Of a stretch of 64,000 nucleotides of DNA, positions 18,081-27,725 are shown piece after piece. A program made the translations under genes and the position numbers. The notes beneath the pieces are model-generated. The model did no database searches. It saw nothing but the letters and a program-made list of their open reading frames with translations, and had not been told where the DNA came from. The stretch is from positions 1-64,000 of the forward strand of contig PWYU01000057.1 in NCBI GenBank assembly GCA_003567725.1. The letters are read 5' to 3'. How positions within the stretch are numbered: position 1 is the stretch's first letter; each line of letters begins with the position of its first letter. This DNA comes from Syntrophomonadaceae bacterium. GTDB taxonomy: Bacteria > Bacillota > Dethiobacteria > DTU022.

Positions 18081-19667
18081 ATGACAATGAGCAAGTGGAT
18101 GCATGTCGGTACCGTTCTTAAAAATAATGCCTATAATTACCCCGAACATCTTGGATGCCAGGACAAGGATAAAAGCTTTACATTCAAAGAGTGGAATAAC
18201 AGGGCCTGCCGTATCGCCAACGGACTTAAAGAGAAAGGGGTGGGTTACGGGGACCGGGTGGCCATCCTGGCTTACAACCGGGCTGAATGGATGGAGATGT
18301 ATGCCGCCTGTGCCAAAGGAGGGCAGATAGCTGTCCCGATCATGTTCCGGCTTACACCGCGTGAATATCAATATATTGTAAATCATGCCGAATGCAAGGC
18401 CTTTATCGTTGAATCTCCCTTCGTAGAAGGCGTTAGCAGCATCAGCAGTAGTCTGAAAACTATTCCCGATGACAATTATATCTGTATCGGTGATGAAAAA
18501 GCGCCGGCGGGTTTTGTCGATTATGAGGAATTTATCGAGCAAAGCCCTTCCGGTGAACCCGATGTTTTGGTTGATGCAGCTGATGTCTGGACAATTATGT
18601 ATACCTCTGGAACCACGGGTAAACCCAAAGGTGCGGTGAGGACCCATGAGAGTTATATGGCTCAGTACATGCTCAGCAATGTCAATATGGGGGTCCGTTC
18701 AGAAGATAAAATCCTCCTGGTTATGCCGATGTGCCATGTTAATTCTATCTACTATTCTTTTGCTTACACTCTTCTGGCTGCGCCGGTTATGGTTTATAAC
18801 GTAAGCTCTTTTGATCCCGAAGATTTTTTAAAAACAATTTCTGAGTACAAGGTTACTTATGCTTCTCTTGTACCAACGCATTATATTACTATCCTCAGCC
18901 TTCCAGATGATGTTAAACAGAAATATGATGTCAGCGGTATGAGACAATTATTGATATCTTCCGCTCCGGCCAGGAAAGATCTGAAACTGGCGATCATGGA
19001 GTATTTTAAGTCAGCGGAGCTCTGGGAAGCTTACGGCTCCACCGAAGCCGGCCTGGTTACCTACCTGCGCCCGGAAGAGCAATTTACCAAACTTGGCTCC
19101 ATCGGTAGAGAGATTTTTGGTTCAGACCGTATCAAGTTGCTTGATATAACCAGGGAAGAAGTTCCTGACGGGGAAGTAGGGGAGCTCTTCAGCCGTTCGC
19201 CAATTGTTTTCAAGGAGTACTGGAAAGATCAAGAGAAAACGGAAATTGCTTTTCACGGCGACTGGTGTTCAGCCGGTGATATGGCTCGCAGGGATGAGGA
19301 CGGTTATTACTACCTGGTTGATCGCAAACAAAATATGATTATCACCGGCGGTGAAAATGTTTATCCCTCGGAGGTTGAAAATGTGGTTGGCGGTCACCCG
19401 GCAGTTAAAAACATTGCGGTAATCGGCATTCCCGATGATAAATGGGGAGAGGCGATTAAAGCAGTGATTGTTCCTTATGACGGTTATGAACCCGGGGATG
19501 ATCTGGAAAGGGAAATTATTGATTATTGCCGCGATAAAATTGCCGGTTATAAGCGTCCCAAATCAATTGAATTTATCAAAGAAAATGAGATGCCGGTAAC
19601 AGCTACAGGGAAGATCCTGCATCGGGTTTTGCGGGAAAAATACGGTAGCTGGAATACCGGAAGCTAA
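18081..19667 (+). CDS. AMP-dependent acyl-CoA synthetase
   Basis: The 528-residue ANL-family enzyme has the P-loop IMYTSGTTGKPKGAVRTHES near residue 170, EAYGSTEAGLVTYL near 315, YYLVDRKQNMIITGGENVYP near 415, and the catalytic Lys region PVTATGKILHRVLREKYG at the C-terminus. It converts a carboxylic acid to its CoA thioester. Substrate is unknown; its place beside the benzoyl-CoA operon suggests an aromatic, alicyclic or medium-chain acid. It is a single plus-strand gene flanked by minus-strand operons. Confidence 0.9.
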   Translation: MTMSKWMHVGTVLKNNAYNYPEHLGCQDKDKSFTFKEWNNRACRIANGLKEKGVGYGDRVAILAYNRAEWMEMYAACAKGGQIAVPIMFRLTPREYQYIVNHAECKAFIVESPFVEGVSSISSSLKTIPDDNYICIGDEKAPAGFVDYEEFIEQSPSGEPDVLVDAADVWTIMYTSGTTGKPKGAVRTHESYMAQYMLSNVNMGVRSEDKILLVMPMCHVNSIYYSFAYTLLAAPVMVYNVSSFDPEDFLKTISEYKVTYASLVPTHYITILSLPDDVKQKYDVSGMRQLLISSAPARKDLKLAIMEYFKSAELWEAYGSTEAGLVTYLRPEEQFTKLGSIGREIFGSDRIKLLDITREEVPDGEVGELFSRSPIVFKEYWKDQEKTEIAFHGDWCSAGDMARRDEDGYYYLVDRKQNMIITGGENVYPSEVENVVGGHPAVKNIAVIGIPDDKWGEAIKAVIVPYDGYEPGDDLEREIIDYCRDKIAGYKRPKSIEFIKENEMPVTATGKILHRVLREKYGSWNTGS

Positions 19668-19803
19668 ATGTAAAGCGAAATGAAGCTGTAAGTGATCTGA
19701 CCAGGGCGAATGGGTCGAATGCATTTATACTTATTTGTTGAGTTAAAATTACAGTACTACTTCAGGATATTATTTACCGGTTCCTGTTAGTACGATAAAA
19801 GGA

Positions 19804-19826
19804 GGGGGTGCCTGTTCTGCACCCCC
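19804..19826 (-). terminator. Terminator between convergent ligase genes
   Basis: GGGGGTGC (19804-19811) and GCACCCCC (19819-19826) form a perfect 8-bp GC-rich stem with a 7-base loop. The minus strand continues TCCTTTTAT, so it should end the minus-strand operon whose last gene stops at 19866. Confidence 0.7.
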
Positions 19827-19865
19827 AATTTGCTGTCCCCTTGATTATGCCAAATCAACTTTTGC

Positions 19866-21434
19866 TTAATCTTCCTCGATATATTTTTCTCTTAAACGGG
19901 GTTTGTCAATTTTACCGGTAACATTACGCATAACCTGGTCGAAAACAATTTTTTCGGGCCATTTATAGCGGGCCAGGCCCTCTTCTTTACAGAAATCGAG
20001 GACTTCCTGCTTGGTCATTTCTTCTTCCGGGTAAAGTTGGACCACAGCCATGGCGATTTCCACATAGCGCTCATGAGGGTAACCGATTACGGCCACATCG
20101 GCAATCTTTGGATTGCGTCGTAAAACATCTTCGATTTCTACAGGGAAGATGTTTTCACCGCCTCTGATGATCAGGTCTTTCTTACGGTCGGCAATATATA
20201 CATATCCGTCTTCGTCCTGGCGGACCAGGTCTCCGGTATAGAGCCAGCCATCTTTGATGGCCCTTTCGGTCATTTCCGGGTTCTTAAAGTATTCTTTCAT
20301 GTTGCGGGGGCCTTTTAACAGCAATTCCCCCACCTCTCCGACCGGGACATCAACACCGTGGTCGTCAACCACGCGGGCCGAGACGTTGAAAGTAGGTTTG
20401 CATATAGAACCAGGCCGATCGAGGACGTCTTCATCGTAAAGATTGAAGGTTCCACCGCCGCCTCCTTCTGTAATGCCGTAGATATTGCCGGTTTTAAAGG
20501 GCAGCAGCTTTTTCATATCTTTAAACAAAGCTGACGGAACCGGCTGAGCCCCGATGACAATGTTTCCCGTAACAGGCGATAAATCATAATTGTTAATATC
20601 AATTTTGCCCTTCTTTATGGCATTAATAGAATCTGACATAGTGGGAACCGTTACCCAACCGTTGTTAATTTTTTCGTTGGCTATGGTTTTAATTAGATAA
20701 CTGGGATCGCTTAGATCCAGGAGTAAGACAATTTTCCCACCGGCCAGGTATGAGGGGAATGATAGGAAAAGGCTGCCGCTGTGGTAAAGTGGATGTGCGG
20801 CTAAGTATACAGTTTCATGTCCTTCAGAATATGTCAGGGCATTGCCGAGGCCGATCTCGTATAAGGTTTTATGGGCCTGGCAGACTGGCTTTGGTGGGCC
20901 GGTAGTGCCGGATGTAAACATTAATTCAGCCGGATCTTCTGCGTCGACTTCAACCAGGAGATCCTCGTTCTTTGAGCTTTCTAGGACACTGGCGTAGGGA
21001 ATCATGTCACCAGGGGCGTTGTCGCCAATGCAGATGTATGATTCGATTGTTTTCATTTCACCCCGGATGGGTTCTACTTTTTCCAGGAAGCCGTCACTCA
21101 GGATAAAGGCCTTGGGATTACTGGCTTCGGCGGCATATTTGATATCAGAGCTGGCAAAACGAAAGTTAAGGGGAACTGCTACTGCTCCCGCCCTCAGGAT
21201 GGCATGATAAGTGATCATCCACTCCAGGCTGTTCATCTGCAGGTGTAAAACAAAATCGCCTTTTTTTATGCCCAGCTGATCTTTTAGGTAGTTGGCTACA
21301 AGGTTGGTTTGATTATTGAATTCTTTCCAGGTGAGCACCCGGCGCTGGTCTTTTGATGGAGTGTATTCAATCAAAAATTCCTTTTCCGGATACTTGTGGG
21401 CATTAATAATACCATAAGATGCGAAATTCACCAT
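19866..21434 (-). CDS. AMP-dependent acyl-CoA synthetase, second paralogue
   Basis: The 522-residue ANL enzyme has LMFTSGTTGPPKPVCQAHKT near residue 177, IYGITEGGGGGTFNLYDED near 318, YIADRKKDLIIRGGENIFPV near 415 and a C-terminal RNVTGKIDKPRLREKYIEED with the catalytic Lys. The P-loop ends PPKPV instead of the more common PKGV. It is the last gene before the terminator and lies 149 bases after the indolepyruvate oxidoreductase beta gene. Substrate is unknown; an aryl or arylacetic acid is possible from context. Confidence 0.9.
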   Translation of the reverse strand: MVNFASYGIINAHKYPEKEFLIEYTPSKDQRRVLTWKEFNNQTNLVANYLKDQLGIKKGDFVLHLQMNSLEWMITYHAILRAGAVAVPLNFRFASSDIKYAAEASNPKAFILSDGFLEKVEPIRGEMKTIESYICIGDNAPGDMIPYASVLESSKNEDLLVEVDAEDPAELMFTSGTTGPPKPVCQAHKTLYEIGLGNALTYSEGHETVYLAAHPLYHSGSLFLSFPSYLAGGKIVLLLDLSDPSYLIKTIANEKINNGWVTVPTMSDSINAIKKGKIDINNYDLSPVTGNIVIGAQPVPSALFKDMKKLLPFKTGNIYGITEGGGGGTFNLYDEDVLDRPGSICKPTFNVSARVVDDHGVDVPVGEVGELLLKGPRNMKEYFKNPEMTERAIKDGWLYTGDLVRQDEDGYVYIADRKKDLIIRGGENIFPVEIEDVLRRNPKIADVAVIGYPHERYVEIAMAVVQLYPEEEMTKQEVLDFCKEEGLARYKWPEKIVFDQVMRNVTGKIDKPRLREKYIEED

Positions 21435-21583
21435 TTTCCCTCCTCATGATTAAATATTTTGTATCTGTTCAGCCGCTACCGGCCTGCTCAGGCTTGTTCG
21501 GTGGCAGAGACCTGTTGATTTAAGATCTTTGGTCAGTAACCATATTTTTTTAATAATCCAGCTAAACCGGATAGCCGGACAGT

Positions 21584-22168
21584 TTAATCGGTAACCTCAC
21601 GGCCAGCAATAAAGGCTTTTTTGTTTAATTCAATGAATTTTTGCGGCACCATACGTCCGACAACATCGAGCCAGGCTTCTTCTTCTCCGCCAACCAGGTT
21701 GGAGAGAGACCCAAGCAAAACTACGCCGACCATGGCCGGGTTTCCTAAATCTTTGGCAATTCCGGTTCCCTTTACCCAAAGAACTTTTCCGGCTCTTTCC
21801 AGGAGCAGGGCTTCTATTTCTTTTTTTGAAGGATAACTGGCTTTACCCAGGTTTACCAGGGGCGGGTTAATCCGGTAATCGTTAACCAGGGCCAGGGATT
21901 TTTCCTTCAAATAATGGGGGAATCGGGCTGCTTCAAGCATTTCAAAACCGATCAGGTAATCGGCGCTATTTTCTTCTACCAGGGGTGAATAAACCTTTTC
22001 TCCCCATCGAATGTGGCTGTCTACCTGTCCGCCCCGCTGAGCCATTCCGTGTACTTCTGCTTTTTTAACATCATACCCGAGCTGCAGCCCTACTTCGGCC
22101 AGGATGTTGCTGGCCAGGATTGTACCCTGACCGCCCACACCGGCCATTAAAAAGTCAATGTTTTTCAT
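21584..22168 (-). CDS. iorB: Indolepyruvate:ferredoxin oxidoreductase, beta subunit
   Basis: The 194-residue gamma-domain-type subunit has GVGGQGTILASNILAEVG at residues 11-28 and KAEVHGMAQRGGQVDSHIRW, both typical of IorB. With the alpha subunit it oxidatively decarboxylates aryl-2-oxoacids to aryl-acyl-CoA and reduced ferredoxin. It lies 43 bases after iorA. The ATG follows GGGAGGCAAGAAGAT. Confidence 0.93.
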   Translation of the reverse strand: MKNIDFLMAGVGGQGTILASNILAEVGLQLGYDVKKAEVHGMAQRGGQVDSHIRWGEKVYSPLVEENSADYLIGFEMLEAARFPHYLKEKSLALVNDYRINPPLVNLGKASYPSKKEIEALLLERAGKVLWVKGTGIAKDLGNPAMVGVVLLGSLSNLVGGEEEAWLDVVGRMVPQKFIELNKKAFIAGREVTD

Positions 22169-22211
22169 ATCTTCTTGCCTCCCTTAAAGATTATTTCAAG
22201 GCTGCTTAAAT

Positions 22212-23960
22212 TTACTTTTCGATAATAGCCTCCTGGGGACATACTTTTACGCAAAGGCCGCAGCCGTTACATAACATGGTATCGATGCGAACATGATCTT
22301 CTTCCTGGACCAGCGGGGAGCACCCGATCTCCAGGCAGATGCCGCAGTTGATACAGATATCGGGATCCACTTCCGGCGGAGTGTGTTTTTCCCTGGTGCT
22401 CAGCACGCAGGGGTGGCGGGAAATGATCACCGATGGTTCTTTACTCTCGACATGGTCCTTAAGGATCTTTTGCATTTTGTCGATGTCGTAAGGGTCGCAG
22501 ATATCTATTTTTTCATAACCGAGACCGCGAACCAGTTTTTCGGGGTCGACCACTTTAGTTTTCTGGCCTTGAATAGTTTTACCGGTTCCGGGGTGTTCCT
22601 GGAAACCGGTCATGGCTGTGGCATTATTGTCCGATATAATCGTAGTGGTGTTGCCCTGGTTATAAAGAACGTCGATAACGGGATGGATTCCTGAATGCAG
22701 GAATGTAGAGTCTCCGAGGACGGCTACTACATCATCTTTAACACCGGCCTTATCAATACCATGCGCTACACCGATGCTGGCTCCCATGCAGCCGGTGGTA
22801 TGCATGGCGCTTAGAGGCGGTGCAAAGGCCAGTGTGTAGCAGCCAATATCTCCGGTTACCAGCACTCCTTCTTCCCTGAGCACGTGAAATAGGGCGCGAT
22901 GTCCGCATCCCGGGCAGAGCATGGGCGGACGGATAGGGCGTTCCAGATCGCTTTTTAGCTCGGGTGGTGCCGGAGGCGCGTCAATTAAACCGGCTTTCAC
23001 AGCACAGCTGCGTATCAGGGAGGGGCTAAATTCGCCCAGAATGGGGAAGATATCCTTGCCCTGTACTTCAAAGCCCATCAGCTTCAACATTTCCTCCAGG
23101 AAGGGATCGAGCTCTTCAATAACAATAATCTTTTCCACTTGTTCTGCAAATTCGCGGATCAGTTTTTCGGGCAGGGGATAGACCATGCCCAGTTTTAGAA
23201 AGGTAGCATCAGGAAATACTTCCCGGGCATAGTGGTAACTAATCCCGGCGCTGACGATACCCAATTTGCTATTACCCGGTTCAATATAGTTAATTGGCGT
23301 GGTTTCGGCAAAATCGGCCAGCTCTTTCAAGCGTTCTTCCACCACCGGGTGGCGCCGCCTGGCATTGGCAGGAACCATGACAAATTTTTGCGGATCCCGT
23401 TTGTAAACGTTAAGCTCCTCCGGCGGTGAAGGGGGGCCTTCCTCTGTATATTCTACAGGCGTGGAAGAGTGTGACAGGCGGGTGACGCTGCGGACGATAA
23501 CCGGGGTATCGAACTGTTCGCTCATGTCAAGGGCGATGCCAACGAACTGTTTTGCTTCTTCACTGTCCGATGGTTCAATCATCGGGCACTTGGCGAACTT
23601 GGCGTAATTCCGGTTGTCCTGCTCATTCTGGGAGCTGTGCATGTTGGGGTCATCGGCACAGACAATAACCAGGCCGGCTTTCACGCCGGTATAGACGGCA
23701 TAAAAAAGGGAGTCTGCGGCCACATTCATACCGACATGCTTCATGGTGCTCATAGCTCGTGTACCGGCATAAGCCGCTCCAATGGCTACATCGAGAGCCA
23801 CTTTTTCATTGGGAGACCATTCGGCAAATACGTTCGGGTAATTGGCATAATTAGCCAGTATTTCCGAACTGGGAGTTCCGGGGTAGGCAGCTGCAACCCT
23901 GACCCCGTGTAAATAGGCTCCGTAAGCGAAGGCCTCATTTCCGGTCATTAATTTTTTCAA
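22212..23960 (-). CDS. iorA: Indolepyruvate:ferredoxin oxidoreductase, alpha subunit
   Basis: A 582-residue thiamine-diphosphate enzyme: AAAYPGTPSSEIL at the N-terminus, PPMLCPGCGHRALFHVL and VTGDIGCYTLAFAPP in the TPP half, and two ferredoxin clusters at the end (CINCGICLEIGCSPL, CNGCGLCVKVCPQEAI). It acts on indolepyruvate or phenylpyruvate and needs CoA and ferredoxin. The TTG start follows AAGGAGGGTTAGCA. Reduced ferredoxin from this step could feed low-potential enzymes nearby; that link is inference. Confidence 0.93.
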   Translation of the reverse strand: MKKLMTGNEAFAYGAYLHGVRVAAAYPGTPSSEILANYANYPNVFAEWSPNEKVALDVAIGAAYAGTRAMSTMKHVGMNVAADSLFYAVYTGVKAGLVIVCADDPNMHSSQNEQDNRNYAKFAKCPMIEPSDSEEAKQFVGIALDMSEQFDTPVIVRSVTRLSHSSTPVEYTEEGPPSPPEELNVYKRDPQKFVMVPANARRRHPVVEERLKELADFAETTPINYIEPGNSKLGIVSAGISYHYAREVFPDATFLKLGMVYPLPEKLIREFAEQVEKIIVIEELDPFLEEMLKLMGFEVQGKDIFPILGEFSPSLIRSCAVKAGLIDAPPAPPELKSDLERPIRPPMLCPGCGHRALFHVLREEGVLVTGDIGCYTLAFAPPLSAMHTTGCMGASIGVAHGIDKAGVKDDVVAVLGDSTFLHSGIHPVIDVLYNQGNTTTIISDNNATAMTGFQEHPGTGKTIQGQKTKVVDPEKLVRGLGYEKIDICDPYDIDKMQKILKDHVESKEPSVIISRHPCVLSTREKHTPPEVDPDICINCGICLEIGCSPLVQEEDHVRIDTMLCNGCGLCVKVCPQEAIIEK

Positions 23961-23991
23961 TGCTAACCCTCCTTATTGTATTGGTCTTGCT

Positions 23992-25188
23992 TCAGTTTAA
24001 TTGTTCAAAAAATGGTTCCAGCTTAGCCAAAACCTGGTCTTCAGAAAACAAGCGTAAATCAGACATATCCGCTTCAAATACCGCGCCGGGCCGGCCGGTT
24101 TTTTCCCTGATCAATTTGCTTTTGGCGTAAAGGCCAAAAGCACTGGGTTTACAGCTGCGGTTGGAAAATAATACGAAGCCGTCCACATTGTATTTTTTCA
24201 TAAAGCTAATCTTCCGCCGGACCCGGTAATCAAAGCAGCGGTTTACAAATTCATGGGTATAGTTTTCAGCCAGGCTTTCCAGGGGGCGCTCAAGGTCAAA
24301 TGAATAAGCCCATGAATGAGTGTACTGGGAAGCCACAACCAGCGCCCCCTTTGAAGCAAAAAGTTCAGAAAACCAGCGCAGTTTTGGCCAGCAGGGGATG
24401 TGGTCAAAGTAGATCTTATGACGCTCCTTTGGTATGGCGGTTATTTTTTTCTCGATACGTTCGTCGATTTCCTTTTTTAGGGCCCGGTAATAGTCAACTG
24501 CCTCCCGGGTACCTCTGAGGGTGACAATTGGAGCCATGTGGAAACAGGCGTCGAAAAACCCGAAGGGAGCCGGTTTCAGGGCGGCTGAATCAAGAATTTC
24601 GTTCCAAAGGCGGCAGGCTTCGTTGGAAAGACTTAAAACTTCTGTGAGGCGGTCATAATCAAATGGTTGGCCGGTTTGCTTCTCAATAAATTTAATCATT
24701 TCTTTTAGCTGTTCGATAAAATACTCAATACAGAGACGGTCAGTTTCCAGACCCACCCGGGGTGAATCAAGCAGGAAATATGGGGCATCATAGAAGCGGC
24801 TTGCTACTTCGAACCACTTGGGCAAACTCCCGCACTGGGTGTTACAACAAAACAGCAGGTCAGGCTCTAAGATTCTACCCACCGGGTGTTCCTCCGAGAA
24901 AGCATCCCCGATACCGCAGCGGGCATATCCGCATAGGTCGCTGGCATAGCCTTTGCCTTCGGCGGCTGCCGATAGCTCATGAGCAATCTTTTTGGCTGCG
25001 GCAACAGCACCAAAATTTTCCGGATAATAGGGGAAAAGCCCGGCAGCGTAAATGAGTTCTACCGGAAAGACGGCGGTAACCCAGGCTACCGGCCGGCCTT
25101 CTTTTTTCGCTTTTTGCCCACTTTCGTGGTAATTTTTCATCATTTCTTTCATCAAGGCAGCAGTTTTAAAGATATTTTTTGTGCTCAA
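23992..25188 (-). CDS. 2-hydroxyacyl-CoA dehydratase/benzoyl-CoA reductase family subunit (BcrB/HgdB-like), larger
   Basis: The 398-residue protein belongs to the HgdB/BcrB/BcrC family of [4Fe-4S] proteins. Seen are AWVTAVFPVELIYAAGLFPY at the N-terminus and the Cys-containing ASDLCGYARCGIGDA and LLFCCNTQCGSLPKW segments that would hold the cluster. Its TTG start overlaps the stop of the partner gene by four bases (TTGA), so the two form a heterodimer-type pair. Such pairs need an ATP-hydrolysing activator (HgdC or BcrA/D type), and none is encoded in this window. Substrate could be an aryl-acyl-CoA or 2-hydroxyacyl-CoA. Confidence 0.82.
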   Translation of the reverse strand: MSTKNIFKTAALMKEMMKNYHESGQKAKKEGRPVAWVTAVFPVELIYAAGLFPYYPENFGAVAAAKKIAHELSAAAEGKGYASDLCGYARCGIGDAFSEEHPVGRILEPDLLFCCNTQCGSLPKWFEVASRFYDAPYFLLDSPRVGLETDRLCIEYFIEQLKEMIKFIEKQTGQPFDYDRLTEVLSLSNEACRLWNEILDSAALKPAPFGFFDACFHMAPIVTLRGTREAVDYYRALKKEIDERIEKKITAIPKERHKIYFDHIPCWPKLRWFSELFASKGALVVASQYTHSWAYSFDLERPLESLAENYTHEFVNRCFDYRVRRKISFMKKYNVDGFVLFSNRSCKPSAFGLYAKSKLIREKTGRPGAVFEADMSDLRLFSEDQVLAKLEPFFEQLN

Positions 25189-26327
25189 CGGCTTTCACCT
25201 CCAACCATTTCCATAAAAGCATGGATTCTGGTACGGATTTGTCCCAGCCCTGCGCCGCCAAATTGTGTTTCAATGCGGATAGCCGGAAGGCCTTCATCCT
25301 GCATAGCCTTCAGGTTGTCGTAGCTATCAAAATTTTCGGGTTCGCAAAAAGTGAGGTGCAGGAATATTGCGCCCACTGCTTTTTTCTCTTTAGCCAGGCC
25401 GGTAAGGAAATATCTTCTCGGGTTTTGCTCAATATCAAATACTGCCGATGGGATACGCTTTAACTGCCGGTCGGCCAGTGCTTTTAACGGATCGGTTGCG
25501 GTACTTACATCAGCTTCAATATAGCGGTACCCGTTCTGAAAATCATCTGCGATCACTGTTCCTCCAAATTCTTCCAGGTAGTCTAATACCTCAAAGGGTT
25601 CAAGCAAGGTTCCGGACATTAAAAGAGGCAAGTACTGGGCGCTGCTTTCATTGATTGGTTTTTGCTCTAAGTCTTCCAAAGCTAATTTTAAAAGCCTGTT
25701 TACTTCTTCCCTGGGCATAATCATGGCTGCGTTTATAACAGTATATAACTGGCGGGAATTGATCAGGTTTGGGCTATGATTATGAAGTTCTGTCAGCCTG
25801 CGCAATAGCAGCCGGTTTTGGTTGTAAAGTTTAATACTTTCCTGGAGTTCACCCTTTTCGATGGGTGAACCGCGGTATATTTCAAGCCCCTTTTTTATCC
25901 TTTCCAGTTCACCCACTAGATACTGTCCGGCGCTGGCCCGGTTTACCTGCCGGGGGAGGCGGAAGTTTTCCATATAAGGCAGAGGGCGGAGATGTTCCCA
26001 GAGATCAAGCAGCATCCGCATAGTGTCACAGGTATGGGGTATGATCAACCCGTCCAGGAAATCCAGTTCTCCTTCCAGGGCGCGGGCTAAAGCGCTTCTG
26101 GAGTTAGAACAAGCCCAGGACTGAAGGTGAGCGTTGGCTTCTTCCAGGTTTGTGCTGCCACCGACAATGGCATAGGGGAAAAACCCTGCGGCATGGATCA
26201 TTTCTTCAGGGACATCACTTAAAAGAAAGCCGATTGCCTTCCCCCCGGACTCCTTTTTCCACTGCTTCACAGCTTCGGAGCGGTTTATGATAGCGTTTTC
26301 AAATGGCGCGAAATGGTTGCTTTTAAT
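25185..26327 (-). CDS. 2-hydroxyacyl-CoA dehydratase/benzoyl-CoA reductase family subunit (BcrC/HgdA-like), smaller
   Basis: Partner of the preceding subunit. It shows GFLLSDVPEEMIHAAGFFPY, the WACSNSRSALARALEG cysteine segment and LIIPHTCDTMRMLLDLWEH with a second Cys, as expected for cluster-binding members. The nearest usual start is GTG at 26270, which has no ribosome site. An in-frame ATT at 26327 lies seven bases after AGGAGAGG and adds 19 residues that fit the family's N-terminal length; I used it. An in-frame stop lies a little upstream of that site, and no ATG, GTG or TTG lies between it and the ATT. Confidence 0.8.
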   Translation of the reverse strand: MKSNHFAPFENAIINRSEAVKQWKKESGGKAIGFLLSDVPEEMIHAAGFFPYAIVGGSTNLEEANAHLQSWACSNSRSALARALEGELDFLDGLIIPHTCDTMRMLLDLWEHLRPLPYMENFRLPRQVNRASAGQYLVGELERIKKGLEIYRGSPIEKGELQESIKLYNQNRLLLRRLTELHNHSPNLINSRQLYTVINAAMIMPREEVNRLLKLALEDLEQKPINESSAQYLPLLMSGTLLEPFEVLDYLEEFGGTVIADDFQNGYRYIEADVSTATDPLKALADRQLKRIPSAVFDIEQNPRRYFLTGLAKEKKAVGAIFLHLTFCEPENFDSYDNLKAMQDEGLPAIRIETQFGGAGLGQIRTRIHAFMEMVGGESR

Positions 26328-26364
26328 AAATAGCCTCTCCTTTTTTATAGCTTAATAGAAACAT

Positions 26365-27387
26365 TTATTGTTTGAGCCACTGTGGATTCCCCTCAAAGCC
26401 TGGTACCACGTTTAGGAGCGGTTCTCCGTTTAAGAAACGTTCAATATTGTCTGTAAAAGCTCCTCCGAACCTGGCTGCATACATATCTGTCCAACTTGAA
26501 ATATGAGGTGTAATCAAGATATTATCGCAATCCCAGAGCTCATCTTCCGGAGGTAGATATGACGGCAGGGGGTTTTTAATCCATTGAGTGTCATTGGCCG
26601 CACCGGCTATCCAGCCTTCTTTCAAAGCTTTAATTAAATCCTCTTTGATGATCAGTGTGCCCCGGGCACAATTAATAAGGTAGGCTGTATTCTTCATAAG
26701 TTTAAAAGTCCTCTCATTCATCATGCCCTGGGTTTCTTTAGTTTCAGGACAGGAGAGGACCAGGAAATCGCTCTGACGGATTACTTCATCGACCTGTTCG
26801 TTTAAGTATAATTCATCGACATGAGGAATGTCCATCTTCATAATGTCTGTGCCGATCACATGCATATCAAAGGCTTTGGCCCGTTTTGCTATTTGCCTGC
26901 CGATACCTCCAAGACCAACAATGCCAATGGTTTTTCCATATAACTCTTCCCCCCGGACCCGGATAAAATTCCTTTCTTTTTGTTGATCCCAAAGCAGGTT
27001 ATATTTTTTGGCCAGGTTTAACATCAAGCCGATTACGAATTCGGAAACCGGTATGCCCGAACCGCCGGGCAGGCAGGTCAAGGGAACATGTGAGGGAAGT
27101 TTTCCCCACTTGGCCCAATGATCTATGCCGGCGCTAAAGGACATAATCCACTGCAGGTCTTTCATTTCCGGCACTCTTTCTACAATGACTCCCGCTCCAA
27201 CAATGTGGGTGTCTAAATAGTCATCTGGAATTGATTTGGCTGAGCCGTCCTGCAGTAACCGGATATTGATTTCTCCTCTTGCTATTTTTTCTGGAAACTT
27301 ATCTTCAATAATATCTTTATAATCTTCAGGGCTGCCCAAACCGGGCTGAAGGGCAACCAGTATATTCAGGGGATTGTATTTCGTCAT
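26365..27387 (-). CDS. D-isomer-specific 2-hydroxyacid dehydrogenase
   Basis: The protein (340 residues from ATG at 27387, chosen because GGAGGTGTCTCAG precedes it) has the NAD-binding motif GIVGLGGIGRQIAKRAKAF near residue 145, the substrate-binding NCARGTLI arginine near 238, and LITPHISSW with the catalytic His near 300. It interconverts a 2-oxoacid and an (R)-2-hydroxyacid. With indolepyruvate oxidoreductase and the 2-hydroxyacyl-CoA dehydratase-like pair it could belong to an aryl-2-oxoacid or aryl-lactate route; that link is inference. Confidence 0.88.
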   Translation of the reverse strand: MTKYNPLNILVALQPGLGSPEDYKDIIEDKFPEKIARGEINIRLLQDGSAKSIPDDYLDTHIVGAGVIVERVPEMKDLQWIMSFSAGIDHWAKWGKLPSHVPLTCLPGGSGIPVSEFVIGLMLNLAKKYNLLWDQQKERNFIRVRGEELYGKTIGIVGLGGIGRQIAKRAKAFDMHVIGTDIMKMDIPHVDELYLNEQVDEVIRQSDFLVLSCPETKETQGMMNERTFKLMKNTAYLINCARGTLIIKEDLIKALKEGWIAGAANDTQWIKNPLPSYLPPEDELWDCDNILITPHISSWTDMYAARFGGAFTDNIERFLNGEPLLNVVPGFEGNPQWLKQ

Positions 27388-27725
27388 CTGAGACACCTCC
27401 ATAATTTTATGCGCATGAATGAACCAGCTAATCCTCCGGTCCAATATCTCGCGCATGATCCGATCCTGGACGGGGTAGAGCCCGTACTACCTTATTACAT
27501 GTGTTCATTGACAGGCAGGCAAAGAGACATCCATTCTACCGTGCTGCAAAGTTATTTTTAACCAGAGCCTGTCTTAACCACTCAAGATAATTTAGAATGA
27601 AGCTCTTCAGGCCTTAAGGACACCTCCTCTGCATCGTTTCAATATTCTTGATTCACCATTGAAAAATTTTCCCCTTCTTTTGCCTAACTTTTTAATTTAC
27701 AATATTATCACTCTTCAACTTTTTT
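27388..27725. other. Gap without a supported gene
   Basis: About 340 bases between the amidohydrolase stop and the dehydrogenase start. A pyrimidine-rich stretch follows the amidohydrolase stop on the minus strand side. No repeat or convincing hairpin was found. Confidence 0.45.

Noticed and set aside
18051-18647. 198-codon minus-strand frame under the acyl-CoA ligase start
   Set aside because: The plus strand encodes clear AMP-binding-family sequence; the antisense frame has no recognisable domain.
23992-26327. Calling the BcrB/BcrC-like pair a class I benzoyl-CoA reductase
   Set aside because: The ATPase subunits BcrA and BcrD are absent from the window, and the family also includes 2-hydroxyacyl-CoA dehydratases, so only the family was assigned.
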